Shown here piece by piece: positions 1-6,124 of a stretch of 9,806 nt of DNA. The notes under the pieces are model-generated. The model was not told where the DNA came from. It searched no databases and was given only the letters and a program-made list of their open reading frames with translations. This DNA is from Bacilli bacterium (GTDB lineage Bacteria > Bacillota_I > Bacilli_A > RF39 > UBA660), in NCBI GenBank assembly GCA_017519965.1, contig JAFWRK010000076.1:1-9806 (forward strand), in the 5' to 3' direction. Position 1 is the stretch's first letter. Each line of letters begins with the position of its first letter. The translations under genes and the position numbers were made by a program.

Positions 1-107
1 ATCAATATTATGCTAAAGATAAATATAGTTATATGATATGTAGTAATAATAAACAAAAAGTAAAAGAAATATCTTATGAAGAATTAAGGAGGAGTATATA
101 TGAGTAA
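1..107 (+). CDS. 3' end of an unidentified gene (partial)
   Basis: The third forward frame is open from the window edge to a TAA at 105-107, giving the last 34 residues of a protein whose start lies outside the window. The fragment alternates aromatic/hydrophobic and charged residues (it reads KYSYMICSNNKQKVKEISYE, then ends LRRSIYE), which resembles a real C-terminus with a terminal strand and an amphipathic helix rather than random sequence. The other two forward frames are closed early. Its stop lies 8 nt inside the following permease gene, and the permease's ribosome binding site is within this coding sequence, so the two are probably translationally coupled. The family cannot be recognised from so short a piece. 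A non-coding leader is the alternative. Confidence 0.55.
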   Translation, partial: QYYAKDKYSYMICSNNKQKVKEISYEELRRSIYE

Positions 108-1596
108 TAAGACAACTAAAAAGAAAAGTACTAGTAGTAAAAAGAAAAAGACTACAACAAGTAGTAAGAAAAAAACAAATAAAATAGTAATACAAGAAGT
201 AACAGAAGAAAATAAATTATCAAGATCACTTAATTTACTATATGTTTATGCAATGGCTACAGGAGCCTTATTTACATTCTTATGTTACTGGGATGGTATA
301 TTTATGTCATATACTGGTCCAGCTACATTTATAGCTTTTGCAGCAATGACTATATTAATATTACCTACAGCATTCGTATATTCAGAATTATCTACAATGT
401 TACCTAGTGCAGGATCATCTCTTGTATATAATACAGTAGGGCAAAATAAACATGTCGGTTTCTGGTCAACATGGCTAGTAATGTGTGCTTGGATAGCAGT
501 ACCAGCATGTGGAGTAAAAGGATTACTTGATTGGATACAATTCCAATTTAATCTAAATATATCAAATGGAACTCTAATGTTAATAGGTATATTAATGTTA
601 GTAGTATGGTTCTTATTAAGCCTATATAAGAATGTTATAGCAGGAAAAGTACAAACTATAATGTTATTTATGGGTATGGCAGGAGTAGCTTTATGTACAA
701 TAATGTTCTTCTGTTCAAAAACATGGAGTTTTGCAAACTTTACTAATTTCTTTGCAAGTTCTAATTCAAAATTATGGGGAGGATCATTTACACCATTACT
801 AGGATGGTTAATAGGATGTGCCTTCATGATAACACCATATTTTGGATTTGAAACAGTACCAGCAATGGTAGAAGAGGGAGACTTTCCAATAAAAGATCAA
901 AAGAAAGCAATTTTAGGTTGTATCGTAACTAATGGTATTATAAATACATTATTCTATTTTGCCTTAGCAGGAGTAATGCCATGGGCAACATTAACAAATG
1001 GAGGAGATTGTCACCCATTCGTAGTATTTGAAGCTCTAAAAGCATCATTTGGTTCAGGTATTTCATGGTTCATATTAGTAATGGGATTCTTAGGAGTAGT
1101 AATGCCAATAGCAACATCAGTATTATCATTCTGGTATTCAGTAGCAAGAATGATTTATGCTATGGGTAGACAAAACTTCTTACCTAAAGTATTCTCAAAA
1201 ACTAATAGATTCCAACAACCAATATTACCAAATATAGTTATATTAGCAGTAAGTATATGTTTCTTACTAATAAAACAAGCAACAGCATTCTTTGATCTAA
1301 TGGCATTTGCATGTACATTATGTTATGTAATAACATCAGTATCAGCAATCATTTTAGAGAAAAAACACCCAGAATGGGAAAGACCATATAAATGCTCTAA
1401 ATTATTAAAATACTTATCATTAATAATAATGGCAGTAATGGCAATATTCTGTACAATAGGAATTGGAACAGAAACATGGGCAGGATTTTTAGGATATATG
1501 TCAATAGGATTAGTACTATGGTTATATATGGTATTTGCTAAATGGAAAAAAGAAAAAGTAGTAATGACAACACCAGATGGAGTAAAAGAATATTAA
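100..1596 (+). CDS. APC-superfamily amino acid permease
   Basis: Predicted inner-membrane amino acid transporter of 498 aa, a usual length for the APC superfamily, with about 12 hydrophobic segments from residue 46 to 480. Family hallmarks: the TM1 region with ATGALF near 53-58, the TM2 end YSELSTMLPSAGS at 94-106, the TM6 segment GFETVPAMVEEGDFP at 249-263, the loop ARMIYAMGRQNFLPKVF at 349-365, and ERPYKCSK after TM10 at 427-434. The nearest described types are glutamate/GABA antiporter-like and related exchangers, but the substrate cannot be read from sequence. Residues 4-28 form an unusual cytosolic tail made almost wholly of Lys, Ser and Thr (12 Lys). The start is fixed by AAGGAGG at 86-92, 7 nt before the ATG. 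It overlaps the upstream gene by 8 nt and is closed by a terminator, so it is the last gene of its transcript. Confidence 0.9.
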   Translation: MSNKTTKKKSTSSKKKKTTTSSKKKTNKIVIQEVTEENKLSRSLNLLYVYAMATGALFTFLCYWDGIFMSYTGPATFIAFAAMTILILPTAFVYSELSTMLPSAGSSLVYNTVGQNKHVGFWSTWLVMCAWIAVPACGVKGLLDWIQFQFNLNISNGTLMLIGILMLVVWFLLSLYKNVIAGKVQTIMLFMGMAGVALCTIMFFCSKTWSFANFTNFFASSNSKLWGGSFTPLLGWLIGCAFMITPYFGFETVPAMVEEGDFPIKDQKKAILGCIVTNGIINTLFYFALAGVMPWATLTNGGDCHPFVVFEALKASFGSGISWFILVMGFLGVVMPIATSVLSFWYSVARMIYAMGRQNFLPKVFSKTNRFQQPILPNIVILAVSICFLLIKQATAFFDLMAFACTLCYVITSVSAIILEKKHPEWERPYKCSKLLKYLSLIIMAVMAIFCTIGIGTETWAGFLGYMSIGLVLWLYMVFAKWKKEKVVMTTPDGVKEY

Positions 1597-1620
1597 AATT
1601 GGAGAAATCCAATTTTTTTA
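1595..1620 (+). terminator. Rho-independent terminator after the permease
   Basis: An 8-bp stem (AAATTGGA at 1596-1603, TCCAATTT at 1608-1615) with a GAAA tetraloop is followed by four more T residues. The stem begins on the last base of the permease stop codon. It separates the permease from the zinc operon promoter, which starts a few bases downstream. Confidence 0.85.
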
Positions 1621-1623
1621 TTG

Positions 1624-1653
1624 TTGACAGTTGAATAATAATTCAATTATAAT
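1624..1653 (+). promoter_or_regulatory. Sigma-A-type promoter of the zinc operon
   Basis: A perfect -35 box TTGACA (1624-1629) and a perfect -10 box TATAAT (1648-1653) are separated by 18 bp. Transcription would begin near 1660, about 32 nt before the repressor's ATG. The spacer contains the first of two identical inverted repeats, so repressor binding there would exclude RNA polymerase. Confidence 0.85.
1629..1648 (+). promoter_or_regulatory. ArsR/SmtB-type operator O1
   Basis: The core TTGAATAATAATTCAA (1631-1646) is an inverted repeat with 6-bp arms that fits the TGAA-N6-TTCA core recognised by ArsR/SmtB repressors. It fills the promoter spacer. It belongs to a 20-nt sequence repeated exactly 31 bp downstream. 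Confidence 0.8.
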
Positions 1654-1659
1654 AAATAT

Positions 1660-1679
1660 AGTTGAATAATAATTCAATT
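1660..1679 (+). promoter_or_regulatory. ArsR/SmtB-type operator O2
   Basis: Exact second copy of the 20-nt O1 element, with its palindrome core at 1662-1677. The centre-to-centre distance is 31 bp, close to three helical turns, so both sites face the same side of the DNA. It covers the predicted transcription start and first transcribed bases. The repressor gene immediately follows, which points to autoregulation. Confidence 0.8.
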
Positions 1680-1680
1680 G

Positions 1681-1686
1681 AAAGGA
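1681..1686 (+). promoter_or_regulatory. Ribosome binding site that decides the repressor start
   Basis: AAAGGA lies 5 nt before the ATG at 1692. The longer in-frame reading from TTG at 1662 would start inside operator O2, next to the predicted transcription start, with no Shine-Dalgarno sequence, so the ATG is preferred. Confidence 0.7.
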
Positions 1687-1691
1687 TAAAT

Positions 1692-2069
1692 ATGAGTAGA
1701 ATAACAAATAAAACAGATGTAGAAATAATACATAAAGATCTAGTAGATAAAGCATTAAAAAATATGCCAGAAGAAAATATGTTCCTAAATCTAGCAGATA
1801 CATTTAAACTTATTGGAGATAATACTAGATGTAAAATACTATATATATTAAATGAACATGAAATGTGTGTAGGAGATATAGCTAATATACTAGATATGAC
1901 TAAATCATCAATATCACATCAATTAGCAGTTCTAAGAAGAAGTGGAATAGTAAGATGTAGAAAAGAAGGAAAAGAAGTACTTTATAAACTAGATGATGAA
2001 CACATTACTAAGTTATATGAAGTAGCAGTAGAACATATATTACATAGAGAAAGTATGGAAGGAGAATAA
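1692..2069 (+). CDS. ArsR/SmtB-family zinc-responsive repressor (CzrA-like)
   Basis: A 125-aa winged-helix repressor, a typical length for the family. Family knowledge: ArsR/SmtB dimers bind promoter DNA in the apo form and release it on binding metal. The HTH spans about residues 57-85 (VGDIANILDM, then TKSSISHQLAVLRRSGIV), followed by the beta-hairpin wing RCRKEGKEVLYKL at 88-100. The alpha5 helix carries D102-x-H104-x10-H115-x2-H118, matching the residue types and spacing of the CzrA Zn(II)/Co(II) site (Asp84, His86, His97, His100). The alpha3 region has a single Cys (C59 in EMCVGDIA), not the Cys-x-Cys of thiolate sensors such as CadC/ArsR, which supports zinc over cadmium, lead or arsenic. 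It is followed after 1 nt by a CDF exporter and preceded by two family-type operators. Zinc sensing is a strong inference; cobalt is possible. Confidence 0.92.
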   Translation: MSRITNKTDVEIIHKDLVDKALKNMPEENMFLNLADTFKLIGDNTRCKILYILNEHEMCVGDIANILDMTKSSISHQLAVLRRSGIVRCRKEGKEVLYKLDDEHITKLYEVAVEHILHRESMEGE

Positions 2070-2070
2070 T

Positions 2071-2931
2071 ATGCATAATCATAAACATAATCATAAAACT
2101 GAAAAAAATATCTTAATAGCTTTTATTTTAAATATAAGTTTTTCTATATTTGAGATAATTGGAGGAATAATTACAGGATCAATTGCTATAATATCAGATG
2201 CAATTCATGATGCAGGAGATGCCTTAAGTATAGGTATATCATATTTTTTAGAAAGAAAGAGTAATAAGAAAAGTGATAAAAACTATACATTTGGATACAG
2301 AAGATATTCAATACTAGGAGCATTAATCTCTACATGTATATTATTAATAGGTACATTTATAGTTATTTATAACGCCATAGGAAGATTAATTAACCCAGTA
2401 GATATAAATTATAATGGAATGATAATAATTGCCATAATAGGCGTAATAATAAACTTTCTAGCTGCCTATTATACAAAAGATGGAGATTCGCTAAATCAAC
2501 ATGCAGTAAATCTACATATGTTAGAAGACGTATTAGGATGGGTAGTAGTATTAATAGGTTCAATAGTAATAAAATTTACAAACTTTGTATATCTAGATTC
2601 AATCATGTCTATAGTAATATCAATATATCTAATAATAGAATCATTTAAAAATATAAAGAGAATAATGAATATATTATTAATTAAAATACCAGAAGGAATA
2701 ACTGTAGAAGAAGTTAAAGAAAAAGTACTAAAAATAAAAGAAGTAAAAGATGTTCATCACGTACATATATGGACAATAGATGGAGAAAAGAATTATGCAA
2801 CTATACACGTAGTAGCAGATAAAAATATAAAAAAAGAAATAAGAAAAAAATTAGAAGACTTAGGTATACATAATGTAACTATCGAACTAGAAACAACTAA
2901 AGAAAAATGTAATCATAAAGAATGTGAATAA
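2071..2931 (+). CDS. CDF-family zinc exporter (CzcD/ZitB-like)
   Basis: Predicted cytoplasmic-membrane metal/proton antiporter of the cation diffusion facilitator family, 286 aa, full length. About six membrane segments (near 13-33, 36-58, 80-100, 117-135, 154-168, 175-192) precede a cytoplasmic metal-binding domain (about 205-275). The transport site appears as H46-x3-D50 in TM2 (SDAIHDAGD) and H149-x3-D153 in TM5 (HMLED); a His-Asp/His-Asp set is the zinc-type arrangement in this family. The C-terminal domain has the cluster HHVH at 229-232 and the terminal strand NVTIELE. The protein starts MHNHKHNHK and ends CNHKECE, extra potential metal ligands at both ends. GGAAGGAG at 2057-2064 gives a strong start, 1 nt after the repressor's stop, so both should be expressed together and induced by zinc. 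Confidence 0.95.
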   Translation: MHNHKHNHKTEKNILIAFILNISFSIFEIIGGIITGSIAIISDAIHDAGDALSIGISYFLERKSNKKSDKNYTFGYRRYSILGALISTCILLIGTFIVIYNAIGRLINPVDINYNGMIIIAIIGVIINFLAAYYTKDGDSLNQHAVNLHMLEDVLGWVVVLIGSIVIKFTNFVYLDSIMSIVISIYLIIESFKNIKRIMNILLIKIPEGITVEEVKEKVLKIKEVKDVHHVHIWTIDGEKNYATIHVVADKNIKKEIRKKLEDLGIHNVTIELETTKEKCNHKECE

Positions 2932-2955
2932 GAAGAATAGTAAACTATTCTTTTT
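2932..2955 (+). terminator. Terminator after the zinc exporter
   Basis: The stem AGAATAG (2934-2940) / CTATTCT (2945-2951) has a TAAA loop and continues into a T run to 2955. It begins right after the exporter's TAA and ends the two-gene zinc operon. Confidence 0.8.
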
Positions 2956-2958
2956 ATA

Positions 2959-2987
2959 TTGAAAAATAATTTTTTGTTTGTTAATCT
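2959..2987 (+). promoter_or_regulatory. Possible promoter for the HAD/phosphate operon
   Basis: TTGAAA (2959-2964) is followed after 17 bp by TAATCT (2982-2987), preceded by a TGT extended -10 element (2979-2981). The -10 match is weak; the call rests mainly on the -35, the spacing, the TGn and the position just after a terminator. Read-through from the zinc operon is the alternative. Confidence 0.35.
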
Positions 2988-2993
2988 TATTAT

Positions 2994-2999
2994 GGAGGA
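2994..2999 (+). promoter_or_regulatory. Ribosome binding site that decides the HAD start
   Basis: GGAGGA lies 7 nt before the ATG at 3007. An in-frame TTG at 2959 would add 16 residues but coincides with the predicted -35 region and lacks a Shine-Dalgarno sequence, so the shorter form is chosen. Confidence 0.75.
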
Positions 3000-3006
3000 T
3001 AAAAAT

Positions 3007-3624
3007 ATGGAAAAACTAATACTATTTGACTGGGGAAATATAGTAGAATCCAATGAAACAGGATATACCCTAAATATGGCATTTAATGATCTATTTAGAG
3101 ATCTAGGTTATAAAGGTAATGATTCCATAGAAAGAATTAGAAAGTATAAAATAACTAGTATAAGTACAATGGAAAAATTAGAAGAAGCATATAACGAAAT
3201 AAAAGATGAATTAAACCTAAATGCTAGTTATAATGAATTCTTAAATAAATATGATTATTATTTAAATAAAATAGATTATTACAAAGATGTAAGAGATTAT
3301 GAAATATCTCTTAAAGATAGATGTAGTATTGGAATACTATCAAATTTATTAATAATAGATAAAGATAGGTTAAATAGACAAGTAGGTTTAGAAAACTATG
3401 ATTATGTATTTTTATCTTATGCATTTAGTCTTAGAAAACCAGATATCAGAATATATGAAAAAGTACAAGAAAAATTACCATTCAAAAAAGAAAACATTTT
3501 ATTTATAGATGATAATATAAAAAATGTAGAAGCTGCTAAAGCATTTGGTTGGAATGCAGAAGTAGCAAAAGGAACTGAATTAGATAGAATTAAAAAAATA
3601 TGTAATGATTTTTTAAGTAGGTGA
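3007..3624 (+). CDS. HAD-superfamily hydrolase (YihX-like, subfamily IA)
   Basis: Predicted cytoplasmic phosphatase of 205 aa. The four HAD motifs are visible: motif I LILFDWGN with nucleophile D8, motif II GILSNLL with S112, motif III LRKPDIRIYEKV with K144, and motif IV LFIDDNIKNVEAAKAFGW with D168/D169. The helical cap lies between motifs I and II (about 18-95). Motif I reads D-x-G-N, with Gly where most HAD phosphatases have the second, acid/base Asp. E. coli YihX, a sugar phosphatase, has a similar FDLGN motif and a similar RKP...RIY segment, so this is a known variant and not proof of inactivity. The substrate is unknown; sugar phosphates or nucleotides are plausible. The stop TGA is embedded in the Shine-Dalgarno sequence of the Na+/phosphate symporter gene 4 nt downstream, suggesting coupled translation. 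Confidence 0.88.
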   Translation: MEKLILFDWGNIVESNETGYTLNMAFNDLFRDLGYKGNDSIERIRKYKITSISTMEKLEEAYNEIKDELNLNASYNEFLNKYDYYLNKIDYYKDVRDYEISLKDRCSIGILSNLLIIDKDRLNRQVGLENYDYVFLSYAFSLRKPDIRIYEKVQEKLPFKKENILFIDDNIKNVEAAKAFGWNAEVAKGTELDRIKKICNDFLSR

Positions 3625-3625
3625 T
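3619..3625 (+). promoter_or_regulatory. Shine-Dalgarno site overlapping the HAD stop codon
   Basis: AGGTGAT is complementary to the extended 16S anti-SD sequence and contains the HAD gene's TGA stop (3622-3624). The AGG core lies 7 nt before the ATG at 3629. A ribosome terminating on the HAD message would be positioned to reinitiate on the symporter. Confidence 0.6.
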
Positions 3626-3628
3626 AGT

Positions 3629-5407
3629 ATGAATATTTTAATATCAATTCTTAAACTATTAGGAGGATTAGTATTACTAGTATATGGAATGAATATACTA
3701 AGTAATAATCTAAAGAAACTATCTGGAGGAAAATTAGAGAATATATTAATGTCAGCTACTAATAATATTTTTAAAGGTTTATTAGTAGGATTTGTATTAA
3801 CAGTAATAACTCATTCTTCAGCAGCAACTACAGTAATTGTAGTAGGATTAGTAGGAGCTAATATATTAAGTCTAAAGAATGCTATACCTATTATAATGGG
3901 AGCAAACATAGGAACAACAATGAATTCCCAAATACTAAGATTAGCTGGTATAAGTACAGATAGTTTCTTAATGATATTTACTCCTGAATGTTTAGCTCCA
4001 ATTCTTTTAATTATAGGTTTACTAATAATTGAAAAAGCTAAAAAACAGAAAACTAAAGATATAGGTAACTTAATTATGGGATTAGGTTTAATATTTACTG
4101 GAATGATTAGTATGATGAATATTGCATCTACCTTTAGTAATTTACCTATCTTAACAGATATTCTAAGAACACTTAAAAACCCATTATTAGGAGTTTTAGC
4201 AGGAACAATAGTAACAGCCATAGTACAATCATCATCAGCTACTATAGGTATATTACAAGCTTTATCAGCAACAGGAATAATAACATATGCAACTATTATT
4301 CCAATTGTCTTAGGACAAAATATAGGAACATGTATAACTTCTATATTAGCAAGTGTTGGAGGAAATACTAATTCAAAAAGAGTAGCAGCAATCCATCTAT
4401 ATTTTAATCTAATAGGAACAATAATATTCTTAATAGGAATATATTCATATCAAAATATTATAGGTTTTAGTTTCTGGAATAAAGTAGTAGATATGGGTAA
4501 TATAGCCGATTTCCATACAATATTTAACGTAGTATCAACAATAATTTTATTACCATTCATATCGTTATTAGAAAAACTAGCTATAGTAACAATAAAAGAA
4601 AAGAAAGATAATGAAGATGATGCCTTAGATGCTGAACACCTAATAGTATTAAATAAACTAGATGAAAGATTTCAAACTATACCATCAATTGCCCTAGCTA
4701 ACAGTATATCAGTAATCCAAACAATGGCTGAAATAGCAAATAGTAACTTTCAAAGAAGTATAAGTATCATAAATCAATATGATAGAAAAACACTAGATAA
4801 GATTCAAACAAGAGAAGATAATATTGATAAAATGGAAAAAGAAGTAACAAGATATTTAGTAAAACTAGAAAATCAAGAAATAACAAAAGAAGATAATAAG
4901 AAAATAACGGCTCTATTAAGCATAGAAAGTGAATTTGAAAAAATAGGAGACTATGCCTATAGACTAGCTAAAATAGCAGAAAATATAAATGAAAATGATA
5001 TAAAATTTTCACCAACTGCTAAGAAAGAATTAACCAATATATTTAATATAACTCAAGAAGGAATAGATAAAAGTATAAAGGTATTTAAAACTAAAAAAAT
5101 AAAGCAAAACATAGAAATAGAAGCCTTAAAAGAATTTATAGAAGATAAAAAAGAAGAGTATAAATTAGTTCATATAAAAAGATTAAAAGATGGAAAATGT
5201 AATGTAGAAAGTGGTATCTCATTTATTGAAATATTAAATATAGCAGATAGTATAATAAATCATTGTTTAAATATTTCAATAGCAATATCTAACTATGTAA
5301 ATGATGGAAAGATCTCAACAAAACATGACTATAGAACAAAATTAAATAATATTAGTAGTAGAGAAATAAGTAATAAAATAAAAATGTATCAAAAAAAATA
5401 TCAATAA
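3629..5407 (+). CDS. Na+/phosphate symporter with C-terminal PhoU-like domain (NptA/YjbB family)
   Basis: 592-aa membrane protein of the Na/Pi-cotransporter family (SLC34-related). The membrane part (about 1-322) contains the family's inverted duplication: repeat 1 has THSSAATT at 61-68 then GANIGTT at 91-97; repeat 2 has QSSSAT at 200-205 then GQNIGTC at 229-235. The usual first-repeat motif is QSSSA; here His62 replaces Gln. After a charged linker (323-335), residues about 345-560 form a helical PhoU-like domain (for example ITALLSIESEFEKIGDYA at 426-443), a common fusion partner that in other systems regulates phosphate transport. Family role: sodium-coupled phosphate movement; the direction is not obvious from sequence, and some bacterial homologues such as YjbB have been linked to export. 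It sits 4 nt after the HAD gene and 9 nt before a GNAT gene. Confidence 0.92.
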   Translation: MNILISILKLLGGLVLLVYGMNILSNNLKKLSGGKLENILMSATNNIFKGLLVGFVLTVITHSSAATTVIVVGLVGANILSLKNAIPIIMGANIGTTMNSQILRLAGISTDSFLMIFTPECLAPILLIIGLLIIEKAKKQKTKDIGNLIMGLGLIFTGMISMMNIASTFSNLPILTDILRTLKNPLLGVLAGTIVTAIVQSSSATIGILQALSATGIITYATIIPIVLGQNIGTCITSILASVGGNTNSKRVAAIHLYFNLIGTIIFLIGIYSYQNIIGFSFWNKVVDMGNIADFHTIFNVVSTIILLPFISLLEKLAIVTIKEKKDNEDDALDAEHLIVLNKLDERFQTIPSIALANSISVIQTMAEIANSNFQRSISIINQYDRKTLDKIQTREDNIDKMEKEVTRYLVKLENQEITKEDNKKITALLSIESEFEKIGDYAYRLAKIAENINENDIKFSPTAKKELTNIFNITQEGIDKSIKVFKTKKIKQNIEIEALKEFIEDKKEEYKLVHIKRLKDGKCNVESGISFIEILNIADSIINHCLNISIAISNYVNDGKISTKHDYRTKLNNISSREISNKIKMYQKKYQ

Positions 5408-5416
5408 GAGGATAAT

Positions 5417-5671
5417 ATGAAATATATAGAAGATAATAATAGAATATATGTTGAAGATAATAATAAAGTAGTAGCCGAAATAAACTATGAAAAAATAGAT
5501 GATAATACATATAATATTTATCACACTTTTGTTGATGAATCACTAAGAGGTCAAGGAGTTGCTAGTAAATTAGTATCTAAAGCAGTAGAGCATATTAAAA
5601 ATGAAAATTGTAATGTAGAAGCTACATGTTCTTACGCTAAACATTGGTTAGAAAAAAATAGAAGAGTCTAA
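5417..5671 (+). CDS. Small GNAT-type N-acetyltransferase (YjdJ/COG2388-like)
   Basis: An 84-aa protein matching the short single-domain GNAT family COG2388. The acetyl-CoA-binding motif is visible as VDESLRGQGVASKLV at 39-53, with R44-x2-G47-x-A49. The family's C-terminal signature CSYAKHWLEKN is at 71-81. Relatives often continue with a few residues after the Trp-containing helix (HPEY-like); here it ends NRRV because the stop lies in the terminator loop. The substrate is unknown in general for this family. GAGGA upstream gives a reasonable ribosome site, and the gene is 9 nt after the symporter, so it is probably the last gene of the HAD-symporter transcript. Nothing ties it functionally to phosphate except position. 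Confidence 0.85.
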   Translation: MKYIEDNNRIYVEDNNKVVAEINYEKIDDNTYNIYHTFVDESLRGQGVASKLVSKAVEHIKNENCNVEATCSYAKHWLEKNRRV

Positions 5672-5685
5672 TGACTCTTCTTTTT
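5654..5685. terminator. Shared bidirectional terminator of convergent genes
   Basis: An 8-bp perfect stem, GAAGAGTC (5661-5668) / GACTCTTC (5673-5680), has a 4-nt loop. On the + strand it is followed by TTTTT (5681-5685). On the - strand it is followed by TATTTTTTT, from the A-rich 5654-5660. The + stop TAA (5669-5671) and the - stop TAG (complement of 5668-5670) overlap within or beside the loop, so the stem arms encode the last residues of both proteins. Confidence 0.88.
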
Positions 5686-6066
5686 AATTAATAAATATAT
5701 AAATATAATTGGATAAGTAATAAAGAAAAAAGCATGAGTAATTATAAATATTTCATTAAGAAAACTATTATTTATACTTTTTAACTTTTTACAATAATAA
5801 TCTAAATAAATAAAACTCAAAGTAAAATTTAAAAAGAGAACTATATAAGCAATCATATAATTAATATTTTTAACTGTAATAATATAAGAAAAATCACCTG
5901 TAAAATACATAAATATTAATAATATAGATAAATACAGATTATAAGTACCAAAGATGTCTATAAAAGAAATAGTACCAATTAAAGTATCTTTATTACTCAT
6001 CTTTCTGATTGGAATAATTAATAAGAAGCAAATAATTAAGTAAATTAATAAATATATATAACTCAT
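5668..6066 (-). CDS. Small four-helix membrane protein of unknown function
   Basis: A 132-aa protein not assigned to a family. It is very hydrophobic, with four likely membrane segments (about 3-20, 36-56, 69-90, 103-127), short polar loops (RKMSNKD at 21-27, YYCKKLKSINN at 90-100) and a basic end KKKSH, consistent with a cytoplasmic C-terminus. No catalytic or ligand motif is evident. The start is the ATG at 6066 because AGAGGTG (complement of 6073-6079) lies 6 nt upstream; a GTG three codons earlier overlaps that site. It is the only - strand gene seen here, divergent from the next operon and convergent with the GNAT gene. Length, codon use and a good ribosome site argue that it is real. 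Confidence 0.72.
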   Translation of the reverse strand: MSYIYLLIYLIICFLLIIPIRKMSNKDTLIGTISFIDIFGTYNLYLSILLIFMYFTGDFSYIITVKNINYMIAYIVLFLNFTLSFIYLDYYCKKLKSINNSFLNEIFIITHAFFFITYPIIFIYLLIKKKSH

Positions 6067-6072
6067 AATAAA

Positions 6073-6079
6073 CACCTCT
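6073..6079 (-). promoter_or_regulatory. Ribosome binding site of the - strand membrane protein
   Basis: Read on the - strand this is AGAGGTG, 6 nt before ATG 6066. It rules out the alternative GTG start (complement of 6073-6075), which falls within it. The divergent operon uses the same AGAGGTG sequence at 6159-6165. Confidence 0.65.
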
Positions 6080-6085
6080 AGTATA

Positions 6086-6091
6086 ATTATA
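6086..6091 (-). promoter_or_regulatory. Candidate -10 box of the - strand gene
   Basis: The complement reads TATAAT, a perfect -10 hexamer about 20 nt before the ATG. No convincing -35 hexamer is seen 16-18 bp further upstream, so the promoter call is tentative. Confidence 0.4.
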
Positions 6092-6124
6092 GGTGTAATA
6101 ATAAAAAAATAAGTCTCATTGAAA

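Noticed and set aside
285..827. 180-codon open frame on the - strand inside the permease
   Set aside because: It is antisense to a clear APC permease, has no family-like motifs, and mirrors the codon pattern of the real gene.
1662..1691. Longer repressor reading from TTG at 1662
   Set aside because: It starts inside operator O2 next to the predicted transcription start and has no ribosome site; the ATG at 1692 has AAAGGA 5 nt upstream.
2959..3006. Longer HAD reading from TTG at 2959
   Set aside because: The added residues precede the normal HAD start and overlap the promoter region; GGAGGA sits correctly for ATG 3007.
3811..4221. 136-codon open frame on the - strand inside the symporter
   Set aside because: Its hydrophobic pattern is the complement of the symporter's membrane helices; no ribosome site or promoter was noticed.
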